Below, piece by piece: positions 1 through 9,562 of a stretch of DNA of 64,000 nucleotides. How positions within the stretch are numbered: position 1 is the first letter of the stretch; each line of letters starts with the position of its first letter. The translations under genes were made by a program, and so were the position numbers. The notes beneath the pieces were generated by a model that was given only the letters and a program-made list of their open reading frames with translations, was not told the DNA's origin and did not search any database. The stretch is from Nitzschia sp. DOCU1 (lineage: Eukaryota; Bacillariophyta; Bacillariophyceae; Bacillariales; Bacillariaceae): NCBI GenBank assembly GCA_951394045.1, contig OX595986.1, forward strand, positions 372,001 to 436,000, written 5' to 3'.

Positions 1-276
1 GCACCATTTCCACGCGAGAGTGGGTCGGCAGAAACAGTACTTGTGCCGACCGAGTGTGTAGTCGGGGAATCACTACCCCGACCAAAGCTCGTGAACCAGA
101 AGAGGCCATCCTCTCATCTAGTTCTCAGTCGCTTTAGGCGCTACGAGGATACAGCTCCACTCCGCTTCTAAATCTAGAAGCTACTTTGTACAACATTATG
201 AATCTGATTTTAATGGATGCTTCGTTCCTGAATCGGGTGGGTGGTGATGCGCAAATTGGACATATAACTTCACTCC
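1..276. other. Window edge, no gene seen
   Basis: No coding region with a convincing product is visible. The stretch is the left edge of the window and probably the 3' flank of the minus-strand gene that ends at 277. Confidence 0.4.
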
Positions 277-708
277 CTACTGGCTTCGTCGCTCTCGGTC
301 CTTGCGCTGTACATCCTCCTCCCCCAATCGCCTGGTTCGACGCCCTTGCTTTTCTTGTCCAATACCGTTTCCTTTGACTCTACCTTGTCCCTTGACAGTG
401 GCACCATGACGTGATCCCAGAATGGCGTGGCCATTGTTTGGTCCATCGACACTCACCACCTCGGTGTCATCCGCCAACGATCTGGTTCGACGATCTTGCT
501 TGATTGGGGAAGTATCGTATCGCCGAATCTTTCCATGACCTTTGGCAGTAGAATGATGACGCTCCCCTCGAATGCCGTTACCGTTATTTGCGCCCTTGAC
601 AACCACATCCAATGGCGACTCGTCGGATGCAAAGGCCAGGTTGCCGTGAACCGCCAACAACAAGAACATCAAGGAAGTAGTTGTTAATACAGATTGGAAG
701 ACTTTCAT
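277..708 (-). CDS. Small secreted protein with two internal repeats
   Basis: This 143-residue protein begins with a clear signal peptide (MKVF then a run of L/F/A, predicted cut near LAFA-SD), so it should enter the secretory pathway. The mature part is two copies of one unit: copy 1 starts at VVVKGANNGNGI and copy 2 at VVSVDGPNNGHA. Each continues through a G/H/K-rich stretch and ends in KQxRRTR(S/R)L. The basic RRTR-x-L blocks resemble the RXL-type propeptide cleavage sites of diatom cell-wall proteins, but that is inference. It is rich in Gly, Asn, Arg and Lys and has no cysteines or known domain. The start is the first ATG and is followed directly by the signal peptide. The function is not recognised. 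Confidence 0.6.
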   Translation of the reverse strand: MKVFQSVLTTTSLMFLLLAVHGNLAFASDESPLDVVVKGANNGNGIRGERHHSTAKGHGKIRRYDTSPIKQDRRTRSLADDTEVVSVDGPNNGHAILGSRHGATVKGQGRVKGNGIGQEKQGRRTRRLGEEDVQRKDRERRSQ

Positions 709-1108
709 TTTCTTCTTTGTTGATGATGGTAGTGACTTTCTTGTTTATTGTGCATGATGCTCATTTCCATCACGACGCGCAAGTCATTTTGGAACGTCCT
801 CCCAAAGAAGGTTGTCACCCTTGGTTCTTCCGGGATTTGAGAGCGCTCAAAATTTCCATCCGACAAGGAGGGGCACTTCCCTAAAGAAAAATGAGCGCGT
901 CGAGTCGGCCGGGCGCGAAAATCCATTTCCCGCCAAAACTTTTCTGTTGTGGAACGATACGCTCGATGGCTTCCAACCGTCGGCGCTCGTGACCTGCAAG
1001 TCCCGGATCATAGCCACTAACCCGATGTGATGACCCACAATGACCATGAATAAAATGACACCAACAGCAGAAACCCATACTGTCTTGACCTCGATTCGAT
1101 TTTAGAAC
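709..1108. other. Divergent intergenic region
   Basis: This is the shared upstream region between the minus-strand secreted protein and the plus-strand oxidoreductase. Short open frames here overlap on both strands and match nothing recognisable. No clear regulatory repeat was seen. Confidence 0.4.
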
Positions 1109-2323
1109 ATGACGATCCCATCACTGGCTTTACCCCGAAGATGGATCGCGTCATCCGGACGACTGGGCGGCTATCGTCGACGTCGAAGTCCGTTCGGCTG
1201 CTGCGAAGCGTTTCTTTCCGACGGCGGCAACAATCCTGATGGATCAAGAAGCACTAGCAATGTCACGCGTTCCTTTTCGTCCGGCCCGTCGTCGTCTGCT
1301 AGTAACAGAGCCAAGGTGGTAGTGGTCGGATCTGGTCGTATGGGACACATTCGAACAAAACTGATTCATGCCAATCCAAAGTTCGAGCTGGTCGGAATAG
1401 TGGATTCGAATTTATCGGCGGCTCAGGCCTTGGGCAGAACCTATCATGTACCAGCCTTGGAACGTCTGGATCAAGTGGAAACTACCTTGGATGGTGTGGT
1501 GTGCTGTAGTCCGACCTTTTCGCATCGACCGATTGTGGAGCAAGTTATCAAAAGTGGTATTCGACACGTCTTTCTGGAAAAGCCGGTCGAGGAGTCGGCT
1601 GCCAAGATTGAAACACTTTACAATCTCGCATCTCAACACAATGTAGCCTTGTGTTGCGGCTTTCAACGTCGTTTTGATCCGTCGTATCAATCCGCATTGG
1701 CGCAAATGCCGACAATCCTTTCAGGACCCGGCGACGCAGGACCATCCGATGTGATTTATGCCAACATATTTTTTGGTGATCACCCCGTACCGCCCATGGA
1801 ATTTCTCTTGCAAGGCGGAGGAGATATCTTTATGGATTTGTCCGCACACGATGTCGATTACGTTTTGCAGGCATTGCGTGGCCAATCGGTTGTGTCCGTG
1901 TACGCGACGGGCACTTCCTCTACACTCGCCCTTCAACAAGCCGGAGTCCACGACAATGCTACCATGCTGTTGACTTGCAGTGGCGGTACCGTAGTGAACA
2001 TCTTTTTGAGTCGATCAGCGACTTATGGATATGATCAACGGGCCGAGTTTTTTGGCCGTGGGGGGCGCATCCAAGTCGGGAACATTCCCGAAACATCGAC
2101 GGTCGTTTCAACGTCGCAAGGTATCTGTCACTCCAAGTATCAACATTCCTTTCCGCAACGTTTTCATGATGCCTTTGGTAACGAAATGGATCGATTTGCA
2201 GATATTTTACTGGGAATCGGGCCGGCCTGGCCCGTTACCAAGGAGGATTGCATTCGCGTCCAAAGAGTCGCCGACGCTGCACAAGAATCGGCGCGGTTGG
2301 GACAAGTAGTCCAATTGCAATAA
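1109..2323 (+). CDS. Gfo/Idh/MocA-family NAD(P)-dependent oxidoreductase, probably organellar
   Basis: The 404-residue protein has a Rossmann nucleotide-binding fold starting near residue 69 (VVVVGSGRMG, the GxGxxG loop) and the EKP signature of the Gfo/Idh/MocA family at about 157-159 (LEKPVEES). In this family the EKP lysine belongs to the active site. The sequence GFQRRFDPSY near 185 resembles inositol 2-dehydrogenase and related sugar dehydrogenases. About 68 residues precede the fold and are rich in Arg and Ser with few acids, which suggests a mitochondrial targeting sequence. Members oxidise or reduce sugars, inositols or their derivatives; the substrate cannot be read from sequence. 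A single exon is sufficient. It converges on the hydrolase at 2437 with only 113 bp between stop codons. Confidence 0.85.
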   Translation: MTIPSLALPRRWIASSGRLGGYRRRRSPFGCCEAFLSDGGNNPDGSRSTSNVTRSFSSGPSSSASNRAKVVVVGSGRMGHIRTKLIHANPKFELVGIVDSNLSAAQALGRTYHVPALERLDQVETTLDGVVCCSPTFSHRPIVEQVIKSGIRHVFLEKPVEESAAKIETLYNLASQHNVALCCGFQRRFDPSYQSALAQMPTILSGPGDAGPSDVIYANIFFGDHPVPPMEFLLQGGGDIFMDLSAHDVDYVLQALRGQSVVSVYATGTSSTLALQQAGVHDNATMLLTCSGGTVVNIFLSRSATYGYDQRAEFFGRGGRIQVGNIPETSTVVSTSQGICHSKYQHSFPQRFHDAFGNEMDRFADILLGIGPAWPVTKEDCIRVQRVADAAQESARLGQVVQLQ

Positions 2324-2436
2324 TAAAACCGATTCTAGCATCAAAGTATCGTGGTCGAATACTACTGTAAAGCGCAGTCTATGTTGTCTAGTTTATTCAT
2401 GGTTCGTCGGGTATTGTCGCCCCTCCTCTCGAGCCT

Positions 2437-4110
2437 CTACTCGGCAAATTTTCGATTCTTCATCCACGTCAAACACATTTGAATGGCCATATCGGTATCG
2501 CTCTTATCGTAGCTCAAAAAGACGTCGTGACCATTGTCATTGAGTTCAATTTCCCATCGACCTGGTCCAATCCAATCGGCCCGGCTCAACGTTTCGGGTG
2601 CTTTTAGTACATCGTCACCTCGACTGGTAATGACCAAGAAAGGTTTGGCCGTAACGGGGCGTTTTTGTTTGTGCCAAGTTTCCATTTTGCGATGAACGCC
2701 CGTTACGCCCATGGCAAAACCGACTGTCATGGGAACTTTGTAGAGAGGACGACTGGCCCAATCAAAATAATAGAGCGACCAGAGTCGGGCGCTCCAATCA
2801 CTCAAAACTATATCTTGTCCCAAATACTTGAGTGGCGTCGTGCCTTCGGGAGTCACGGCCACTCCCACTTTGGAATCAAGATTCATGGCCCCCAATCTCT
2901 CTAGAAAACCCGTATTTTCCAGCACCAATTCGACCAAATCTCCACCGACAAATCCCCAATCTAAAAATGGACTATTGAAAAGGAACCCATCAAAGGCGTC
3001 GTCGCCCTTTTCCATGAGATAATTCAACAAGACGGGCCCACCCGTCGAATGTGCGTAGCCCAACATGACTTGATATTCTCGCTGTAACAAGATATGATCC
3101 AAGGCTTGATCGATATCGGAAATGTAGACATCAAAGTCGCCTTTGAAGTTGTGCGAGTTGAAATGGGGATCCGCCACAAAGCCAGACTTGCGGCAAATGC
3201 CATTCATTTTGTAGTTCAAAACAAACAAATCATAGCCTTGACTCCAAAACAATGGCCGAGCGACATGAGGATGCATAAAGCAATCATTGCGTCCCAGTAT
3301 CCACAAGACGGCCTTGGTCGAATTTGGATGCTTCCAACATTGCAAAACGGCATGGTTGTTGCTACTAGAGCTTTCGTCTCGCAAAATGACTTGAGAATAC
3401 ACGTAGCCGTCATTGTTCTCGCTGCTATACGCAGTCTCCATGTCGTGGGGAGAGACAATGCGATCACTGCAATCGGTAATCGTGATGGAAAATTCTAAAG
3501 CTGCATGTTGAATACGAGAATCTTGTAGGTTTTGGGGCGTCTTGACGTAGTGTTCCCAGGAGCTGTCTGTCACTGCCGTGACCGCGGGGAGTTCAGAGCC
3601 AGGTACGTCCATGGTACACAACACTTCATCTGCCTTGGAATTTTTATCCTTCAGAGTGAACCGAATACCCTGTTGCAAAGCGTTCTTGGGGACAATCAAG
3701 ATACACTTGGCGTCCCATGTGGGTATCTGACAATCCTCTATCACAGGAAACGTATGGGAAGCAATCGCAAAGTACTCGGCGGTGCCTTGTTTCTCCAGAG
3801 CTTCTACAATGACATAAGGATCTGCAATGGCATCCAAGACTCGTGGACGTCCAAACCGATTGCGCCGTTTGCCCAGAGCGGAGGCATGGCCTTCTTGTGT
3901 CGACACGAGACCCACCAGATGAACATGAATTCGAACGTTGGTGTCGTGCTTTTCCACAAAGTCCTGGTAGACAGGATTCACGGACAAATCAGGCTGGCCA
4001 GCACGGGCGGCGATCAATGCCGATGCGGCATCGGTAGAGCCGTCCATCAACACCACTGTATCTTGCAATTTGGCGCTGCTAGCACCACCTCCTGCACAAC
4101 AAAGCTCCAT
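2437..4110 (-). CDS. Alpha/beta hydrolase with N-terminal C2-like domain
   Basis: The 557-residue protein has two parts. Residues about 55-215 look like a C2 domain (DPYV near 97, then P-TWDAK near 130 and an alternating beta pattern), usually a Ca2+ or lipid-binding module. Residues about 260-555 form an alpha/beta hydrolase of the lysophospholipase/serine-hydrolase type: nucleophile elbow AHSTGG with Ser355, a likely acid Asp499 or Asp500 (TSRGDDV), and His528 (NDNGHDVF) in the expected order. The N-terminus MELCC has a cysteine pair that could be palmitoylated. Together these suggest a membrane-associated lipase or esterase, which is inference. No intron is needed. The C2 assignment rests on pattern only and is less certain than the hydrolase call. 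Confidence 0.8.
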   Translation of the reverse strand: MELCCAGGGASSAKLQDTVVLMDGSTDAASALIAARAGQPDLSVNPVYQDFVEKHDTNVRIHVHLVGLVSTQEGHASALGKRRNRFGRPRVLDAIADPYVIVEALEKQGTAEYFAIASHTFPVIEDCQIPTWDAKCILIVPKNALQQGIRFTLKDKNSKADEVLCTMDVPGSELPAVTAVTDSSWEHYVKTPQNLQDSRIQHAALEFSITITDCSDRIVSPHDMETAYSSENNDGYVYSQVILRDESSSSNNHAVLQCWKHPNSTKAVLWILGRNDCFMHPHVARPLFWSQGYDLFVLNYKMNGICRKSGFVADPHFNSHNFKGDFDVYISDIDQALDHILLQREYQVMLGYAHSTGGPVLLNYLMEKGDDAFDGFLFNSPFLDWGFVGGDLVELVLENTGFLERLGAMNLDSKVGVAVTPEGTTPLKYLGQDIVLSDWSARLWSLYYFDWASRPLYKVPMTVGFAMGVTGVHRKMETWHKQKRPVTAKPFLVITSRGDDVLKAPETLSRADWIGPGRWEIELNDNGHDVFLSYDKSDTDMAIQMCLTWMKNRKFAE

Positions 4111-4536
4111 TGTGAATATGAATCTGCAAGAATGATTGTAAGAAAAGAGCTTCTTATGCTACTAATGGATCGACATCGAGATGCCGTCCATAGTTATTCT
4201 TTGGTGGATTGAAAGTAACGCAGTGACCATTTGGTCAAAGTAGTCAATCCGGTCATTGAAATAAAGATGGGCCTGCGTGCGCACGTAAATACATGAATTA
4301 TTAGTGTACGTACAAAAGATAAGCGACGGCATCCTTGATTGGCGAAGCTTCCTGCGAGAGAGAACCGTCGAAGGACTACCGGTAGCTACTAGAGAAACAG
4401 TTGCGTCATTAATCGTGTTGGCCATGAGCAGCTAGCTGCGTTGCATCGTTCTCGCAAGGTTAGGAATTAGGCATAACACATATACTTGATGATGCAGACC
4501 GTAATTTGGCTCTTCTAGTATAGAGTAGTAGCAAAA
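4111..4536. other. Intergenic, one CTACCGGTAG palindrome
   Basis: This region lies between two minus-strand genes. It holds the palindrome CTACCGGTAG at 4376-4385. An 87-codon minus-strand open frame (4162-4425) has no recognisable product and was not accepted. Confidence 0.5.
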
Positions 4537-5198
4537 TTAGAGTTGTTGATCGCAAAAGGGCTCGTCTATGGTTCTCGTCATCACTGCTGTACTGTCGTTT
4601 TCGTTTGATTCGTATTCGTCGTCGGTGACAGCATGTTGTTCTTCCATGGCTCTCGTCATCACTTCTGTACTTTCATTTTCGTTTGACTCGTCATCGTCAT
4701 TGGTGACAGCTTGTTGTCCCCCCCTCAAAAGTTGTCGCCACAACGGTAGTATCCATCGAACGCCATTCCACAATACCATTTGGGCTCCAGTCGACGCCCA
4801 AAGACCGTGTGATTGATAGAGCGGACACAATAACCCCCACGACCAAAGTCCATTGACCAAAAGCTTGACCAAGCGTCTATTAAGGTTGGAATTCCACCAT
4901 ATACCTGTGTCGCTGCCACCCGCACCTACCACTCGAAATGGATTCTTCCCCCAGCATCCCCAAAGACCCCCCATCGATTGAAAATGAGACAAGGCAAATA
5001 GCACACTGCTCCAGATCATCCAGGATGGTCGTGTCGGAGATGCTTGCCGTGCGTGTCGCCGCAGCCACCACTCCCATATCGAATGAATACCCCACCGAAA
5101 AAGAAGAGAGTCCATGAGCGGTCGCGCTACCAGACCCACTAATAAGGGCACCTCGGTAGAAGAAGTATTGTGGTGACAAAGTAGTAGTAGGTAGTGTA
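4537..5198 (-). CDS. CPBP (CAAX-protease-like) membrane unit B, degenerate; probably a downstream exon
   Basis: This unit matches the C-terminal half of the neighbouring unit at 5241-6437. It has RPLMDSLLF, then SSVLFALSH, then WSWGLLCPLYQ and a final A-Q in place of A-H. These are the motif positions of the CPBP/CAAX-type intramembrane protease family, but the EE pair reads DS and the last histidine is Gln. The frame is open from about 5229 but has no ATG before the first motif. A 65-nt intron from GT at 5263 to AG at 5199 would join it in frame to unit A, making one two-unit gene. The last 50 residues are two copies of a 25-residue acidic module (AVTxDxxESNENxST). Confidence 0.5.
4562..4714 (-). 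repeat. 75-bp tandem repeat, two copies, within coding sequence
   Basis: Two adjacent units of about 75 bp encode the repeated acidic tail of CPBP unit B. Both units read (minus strand) as a valine-threonine-acidic run, then ESNEN, then a VMTR block. The copies differ at several bases but keep the frame, so the duplication seems tolerated in a coding tail. Confidence 0.7.
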
Positions 5199-5240
5199 CT
5201 ATTGGTAAGTGGCGAATGGGTTGGGCGAGTCACGTTAACA

Positions 5241-6437
5241 TTACTCCACCACAAAGCGCGTACCTCGGCGGCTGGAGGGAGTCGTAGTTGATTTAGAGGT
5301 CGACCAAGGTAGAAAGATGCGGGCAAAGATTCGAAGAAGGATTTGAGTGTCGACGTGAGTAGATCCGAATAGGAGCCAGGTCAATTCAGCACCGATGGAA
5401 GCCATGGCGCCATTGAGTTGATAGAGGGGACACAGTAGGCCCCAAGACAAGATGCCATTCACAATACCTTGACCTACGGTCTTCATTAAAGGCTGCGTAG
5501 ATAGAAGCGTCTCCACCAACCGCTCGTTCCATTCTTCGCGGTATAGGCTCATACCAAAGACGGATAGCTCACCGGTTTGGAGTGCATTCGTGATGCCTTC
5601 CTGAAGGAGTTCTGGACTCGGTGCCGGTAGAGATGTTCCAAGGTGCGACAGAGCATACAAAAGGCTGCTAAGAAGAGTCCATCGTAACGCATCTTCGGGC
5701 GTTCTACTTCTCTCGGAAGGCAACGTCTTGCCGAAAAGCGTAGCACACTTGTCCCACAAACTCTTGACGGCCACCTGGAAGAGTAGGCTGTCCACAATGG
5801 GCCGAGTCAGGATAGCAAGCCAAATGGGCAAGCCAGCATCTTCAAAAGATTGATTGTAATCTCCAAACGAAATGTTTATTCCTCGGATCTTGCAGAATAC
5901 AAATAGAGGAAGCAGCGTTGCGTGACTGACCCATTGTTGAAGCTTGTAGAGCCAAAGTTCGGCAAAGTCTTTGAAAGTGGCAGTTGCGGTAGGAGCGGTA
6001 AGGAAAGCGACTGTCAATATCAAACTTATCGGGACTAGAAGCTTGAAGGCAACTTTGGTGATCTCCCAGAAAAGCTGCAGATAGTTGTCATGTACTTGCA
6101 GGACGCCCTTGGACCAGAATTCGGAATGTAAAAACTTGTCCAGCGCAACTCCTGGTGACCTCCCTGAAGGAGCGGCGCCACCTCGACATCTAGCAGGTAG
6201 AGACTGTATACACATCGCCGACGAAGATCCCTGCATCAAGCCTCCCGGTGCGTTTGCGACGGGAGTAATAACTTCACCACCTTGCCGACACGCAGCAGCG
6301 CCCGCACCTCGTCGTCCTTTCCATTGCTCCTCGGATGCAGACGACGGTGCGAGAAACAAAGGGATCCATATAACAGTCAAGAGCAGCACCTTCATCTTGA
6401 CAACTGCATGCTTCCTTGCGCTCTGCCTTCCTTTCAC
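5241..6437 (-). CDS. CPBP (CAAX-protease-like) membrane protein unit A, catalytic residues replaced
   Basis: The open frame is 398 residues, but the second methionine (residue 15, ATG at 6395) is followed by a strong signal peptide (MKVLLLTVIWIPL) and is the likelier start. Hydrophobic segments follow at about 131-150, 170-182, 205-225 and 255-270, with another at 325-357. The motif order is that of CPBP intramembrane metalloproteases: RPIVDSLLF at 212-220, YALSH at 261-265 and SWGLLCPLYQ with A-E at 350-351. In active enzymes the first motif carries a Glu pair and the last a His; here they are Asp-Ser (216-217) and Glu351, while His265 is kept. The protein is therefore probably a non-catalytic relative. 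It may splice into unit B through a 65-nt intron at 5263-5199. Confidence 0.6.
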   Translation of the reverse strand: MKGRQSARKHAVVKMKVLLLTVIWIPLFLAPSSASEEQWKGRRGAGAAACRQGGEVITPVANAPGGLMQGSSSAMCIQSLPARCRGGAAPSGRSPGVALDKFLHSEFWSKGVLQVHDNYLQLFWEITKVAFKLLVPISLILTVAFLTAPTATATFKDFAELWLYKLQQWVSHATLLPLFVFCKIRGINISFGDYNQSFEDAGLPIWLAILTRPIVDSLLFQVAVKSLWDKCATLFGKTLPSERSRTPEDALRWTLLSSLLYALSHLGTSLPAPSPELLQEGITNALQTGELSVFGMSLYREEWNERLVETLLSTQPLMKTVGQGIVNGILSWGLLCPLYQLNGAMASIGAELTWLLFGSTHVDTQILLRIFARIFLPWSTSKSTTTPSSRRGTRFVVE

Positions 6438-6612
6438 CGATGATACAATCGCAATGAATGAGACTTACTCGTGTCGGAGGACGGCCATTCCGTCCCTTGC
6501 AACAAAACTGCAGTTGCTTCTCTCTCCATTTTTGACACGTGTTATTTTGGGTATGTGCCAGCCGGCAGAATCAAATTAATATTTTGTAAGTTGTGAGTTG
6601 GTGCGAAGGTAT

Positions 6613-6730
6613 GGGAACGACCATACCAGCATGACAGCACCACATCCCGTCCGCTCTGTGAAGTTAAGCATGCTCGGGCTCGGTTAGTACTACGGTGGGG
6701 GACCACGTTGGAATCCCGAGTGTTGTTCTC
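6613..6730 (+). rRNA. 5S ribosomal RNA
   Basis: The sequence matches eukaryotic 5S rRNA along its length: ACGACCATACC near the 5' end, AGTTAAGCATGCTCGGGC (box A region, 6662-6679), GGTTAGTACTACGGTGGGGG and GACCACGTTGGAAT (box C region). The ends form a 9-bp helix I: GGGAACGAC at 6613-6621 pairs with GTTGTTCTC at 6722-6730, G-U pairs included. A T-run follows at once and serves as the RNA polymerase III terminator. Promoter elements are internal, as in all type 1 Pol III genes. Only one copy is present here, between protein-coding genes. Confidence 0.95.
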
Positions 6731-6743
6731 TTTTGACTTTTTT
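6731..6743 (+). terminator. RNA polymerase III T-run terminator of 5S rRNA
   Basis: Four T residues (6731-6734) directly after the 3' end of 5S rRNA, with a second run of six T (6738-6743), fit a Pol III terminator with a back-up. Confidence 0.8.
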
Positions 6744-7429
6744 GACGCCTACGTAACTCCTGGGACCAATTTTTAGCCCATGATATTTACTATGTTTCTT
6801 CATTCAAGTGTAACTTTTAACAAGCATTGTAAGGATGTTACAGCTCTCACTAGTAATAAGGGTCGTTCTTTCTTGATGTACGCTTGGCCGCACAACCACA
6901 CTAGTACTCCGCTGCATTGGCCTCCTGTTACTATCGAAACAAGTGCTATCACTGGAAACCTGGCGATTGCGAGTAGCTAGTAGTAAAAATAGACCTTTAA
7001 CGAGTATGGTCGCCAATGACCAAATGGAACCAACTAGGTAGTTAACCTGCCACCCCCCTGAAAATTACAACGTGTTCTGCGGCAGCACGCAACCTTCTAC
7101 TCTCCTAAACAACCCGCCACCCAACACCAACGTTGCCAGACGAAGGCATGGTATTAAAATCGACTATTTTGGTAGTTCCGCGTCCATAGTTCGTAGCCTT
7201 GCAGTAGCTAGCGCTAGTTTGCTTGGCACTGACCCTGGAAATTGCAGCAAACGGTGCAGCAACTGCATGCCATAACTTCTTCTTTGCAATCGGTTGTCAG
7301 GCCAAGGGCTCCTACGATTGGGTTACTGGCACAAAGTCAAACCACTATTTCCTTGTAGAGCCAAATCAACTGCAAATATGAGACACTTGGGTTAGGCCTT
7401 GTTCCCCAGCCGCTTCACGGTGAGGTTAT
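6744..7429. other. Intergenic, nothing recognised
   Basis: No gene, repeat or RNA was recognised between the 5S rRNA gene and the LRR pseudogene. Short open frames overlap on both strands. Confidence 0.4.
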
Positions 7430-8241
7430 ACCTCCTCTCTCTCAACGACGTACCAATATTCGTCAACAAATTATCTCGGACGGAATCGTCCCTGTCAAGT
7501 TGTTGAAACTCAATTAGACTCGGACCAAAGTATCCACTAAAAGTCCCATTTCACTCGGGATGGTTCCAGTCAGCAAATTTGCTCTCAAGTTCAGAGTTCC
7601 CATACGCTCCATTACGCCGATCGCTGACGGTAGAGCCCCTTCAAAATGATTGTCATTAAGAGCGAGCCTGAATAAAAAAGGAGCGACACCGGCATTCAGC
7701 GGCGCAAAAGGCTTGTGCCAAGTCGTCAAAAGGAATGGATCCACCCAGCTTATAGTATGGAAGCTGCAACGCAAACAAAAAATCCCAACCCTGGAGCTCG
7801 CGCGGAAGACTACCGTCACCGCAGCTATCACAATCCCCAGTACCACAATTATCAGCAATGATACACCCAAGAAAGTTCGCAGTAATCGTTTCCTGTTTAC
7901 TTCGGTATCCATCACTTCAGCTAGCTCGCCTACTGCTCCGTCGCCCGCGGATAACGGACGACGTGCAGCGTCGGGGACACTAGTTCCCCAATCGGAAGAG
8001 GATTTAAACTGAGTGGAAGTTCGAGCTGGCTTGTCGTCTTGCTGTCTGCAAATCCACCTCTTTGACTGGCAACAAAAATAGGAAGGTCGGCGGCTGGAGC
8101 CAGCTCCATTTTTTTAGTTTCCGTCCTGTTTGGGCTTCGAACGATATTGGTAGCGTCAGGGACCGCTGTGCCGGTCATGTTCGACTGCTCGTCTCTGCTG
8201 TCTCCTTTGTCGAGATTGCTGCTCTTGTCGTTTCGAGACAT
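7430..8241 (-). pseudogene. Broken leucine-rich-repeat receptor-like gene
   Basis: Pieces of one diatom-type LRR protein lie in order but in different frames. A Ser/Thr-rich cytoplasmic N-terminus begins at ATG 8241 (MSRNDKSSN). After a frame change near 7985 comes a juxtamembrane stretch and a transmembrane helix (LLRTFLGVSLLIIVVLGIV). A short extracellular part then leads into LRR units (NDNHFEGALPSAIG and LRANLLTGTIPSEMG). A second frame change near 7540 leads to GYFGPSLIEFQQL and a third near 7475 to LTGTIPSEI followed by a stop. The full-length family has many more repeats. Several independent frame breaks argue for a decayed copy and against introns. Confidence 0.7.
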
Positions 8242-8301
8242 GATGACGGTCGAGCACTTGACGTCGCTATTGCTTTGAGGCTGGCTATAGATAAAGCACA
8301 A

Positions 8302-9562
8302 ACCCGTGGTTTGGAACGAGCGTCGGCTATCCTCCTCCCTTCCATGTAGCTATCTGGAGGGTGGGGAAAATGAACAGCACAGCCGACATCATTCATGGCG
8401 TGCCACAACTGTGATGCTTCTAACGTGATCAAAGTTTGGGAAATGCCGCCTCGACAAGATCATCAAAACAAAGTCTTCGTCTTGCCACACAAGATCTTTC
8501 GTCGTATTCAGTATCTTTGCCTGCCAAAGTACGTCATGCGTTCGCCGTTCTCAAGTTCAGCCGTCCCCCGTCACGTTGGACTTCATGTCTGGCCATCCAT
8601 CAGCAATTGGTACGTATACGTCAGCAACAAATGACGTCAACAGTTAGTCAGTCCATTGGGTCATTTAGGAGGAAAACAAAGGCTTCGCATTGTTCTCCTT
8701 CCAAAAGGCGTCAGTCGCTTGGATGGCATCTCACTTCTCAATCAGTAACATGATGTCAATTGACCATGGATAACGCCTCCCCGAACAATCATGAGAAGCG
8801 TTGAACCAAGACATTTTTGTCCATTTTGCACTTTCATGTAGTGAGAAAGACCTCGGTGAAAAATCAATCACACAGTTTTTCTCATGAATTTTCAGTTTTA
8901 CGTGTTCGACGGCCCAATTGGCCCCTACAATTTGTTGTTGGGAGAACAAGAAGGGCGCTATCACGATTGCCCCATTAAACCCGAAACTCGGCAGAAAGTG
9001 GTACACGCGAACAGCATAGAGACATCGACATGAGTCCCATGGGGCAAACGATTGGCCCGCGCATGGTACGACTTCGGTTTCAAGGAAGTGTAATTGCAGT
9101 CGCCAATGTTACGTGTGTTTAAAGACCTATGTTGCTGGGCGCACCATTGTTTATGCTTGCAAGGAGGCGAACACGAGGAAACTGCACCGTGCATTCCTCG
9201 GCATCTACCGGTACTCCAATTGGTCTTGTCATTCGTGCGGACGGATCAAACGACCTTTCGGAAATGCAATCATCTCTATTGACACCAGTAGTGTTAAAGC
9301 TTTCAAGAATTCTTTGATGCCTGCCTCGATTCCCATAGCGTTTTAGGCGTCTAGGCGTGACATCTATTCATCTTTAAGCGATAGGAAGCACCAATGCAAA
9401 TACAAAACATGTTCTTTGACGGTAGAGAAGCCTGCAAACAGGTCGCTACAACCGTCAACTCGTCCGAGGGTGTTTCATTTTTCTCCTCGCCTCTCTCATA
9501 AATTCCAAGAGTCCCCAAAACGACACACCCACGATCAACGACAAACGACAACGACAACAACC
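8302..9562. other. Long intergenic stretch, nothing firm
   Basis: This is about 1.2 kb without a supported gene. A plus-strand open frame starting MGNAAST (8436-8753) was considered and not accepted. CTACCGGTAC, a one-base variant of the recurrent palindrome, occurs at 9205-9214. The region just before 9563 is the 5' flank of the next gene and contains an (ACA/ACG)-rich leader. Confidence 0.4.

Noticed and set aside
8436..8753. Plus-strand open frame beginning MGNAAST (N-myristoylation-like)
   Set aside because: After the first residues the composition looks random and no domain, signal or splice pattern supports it; it may be a first exon, but I cannot show it.
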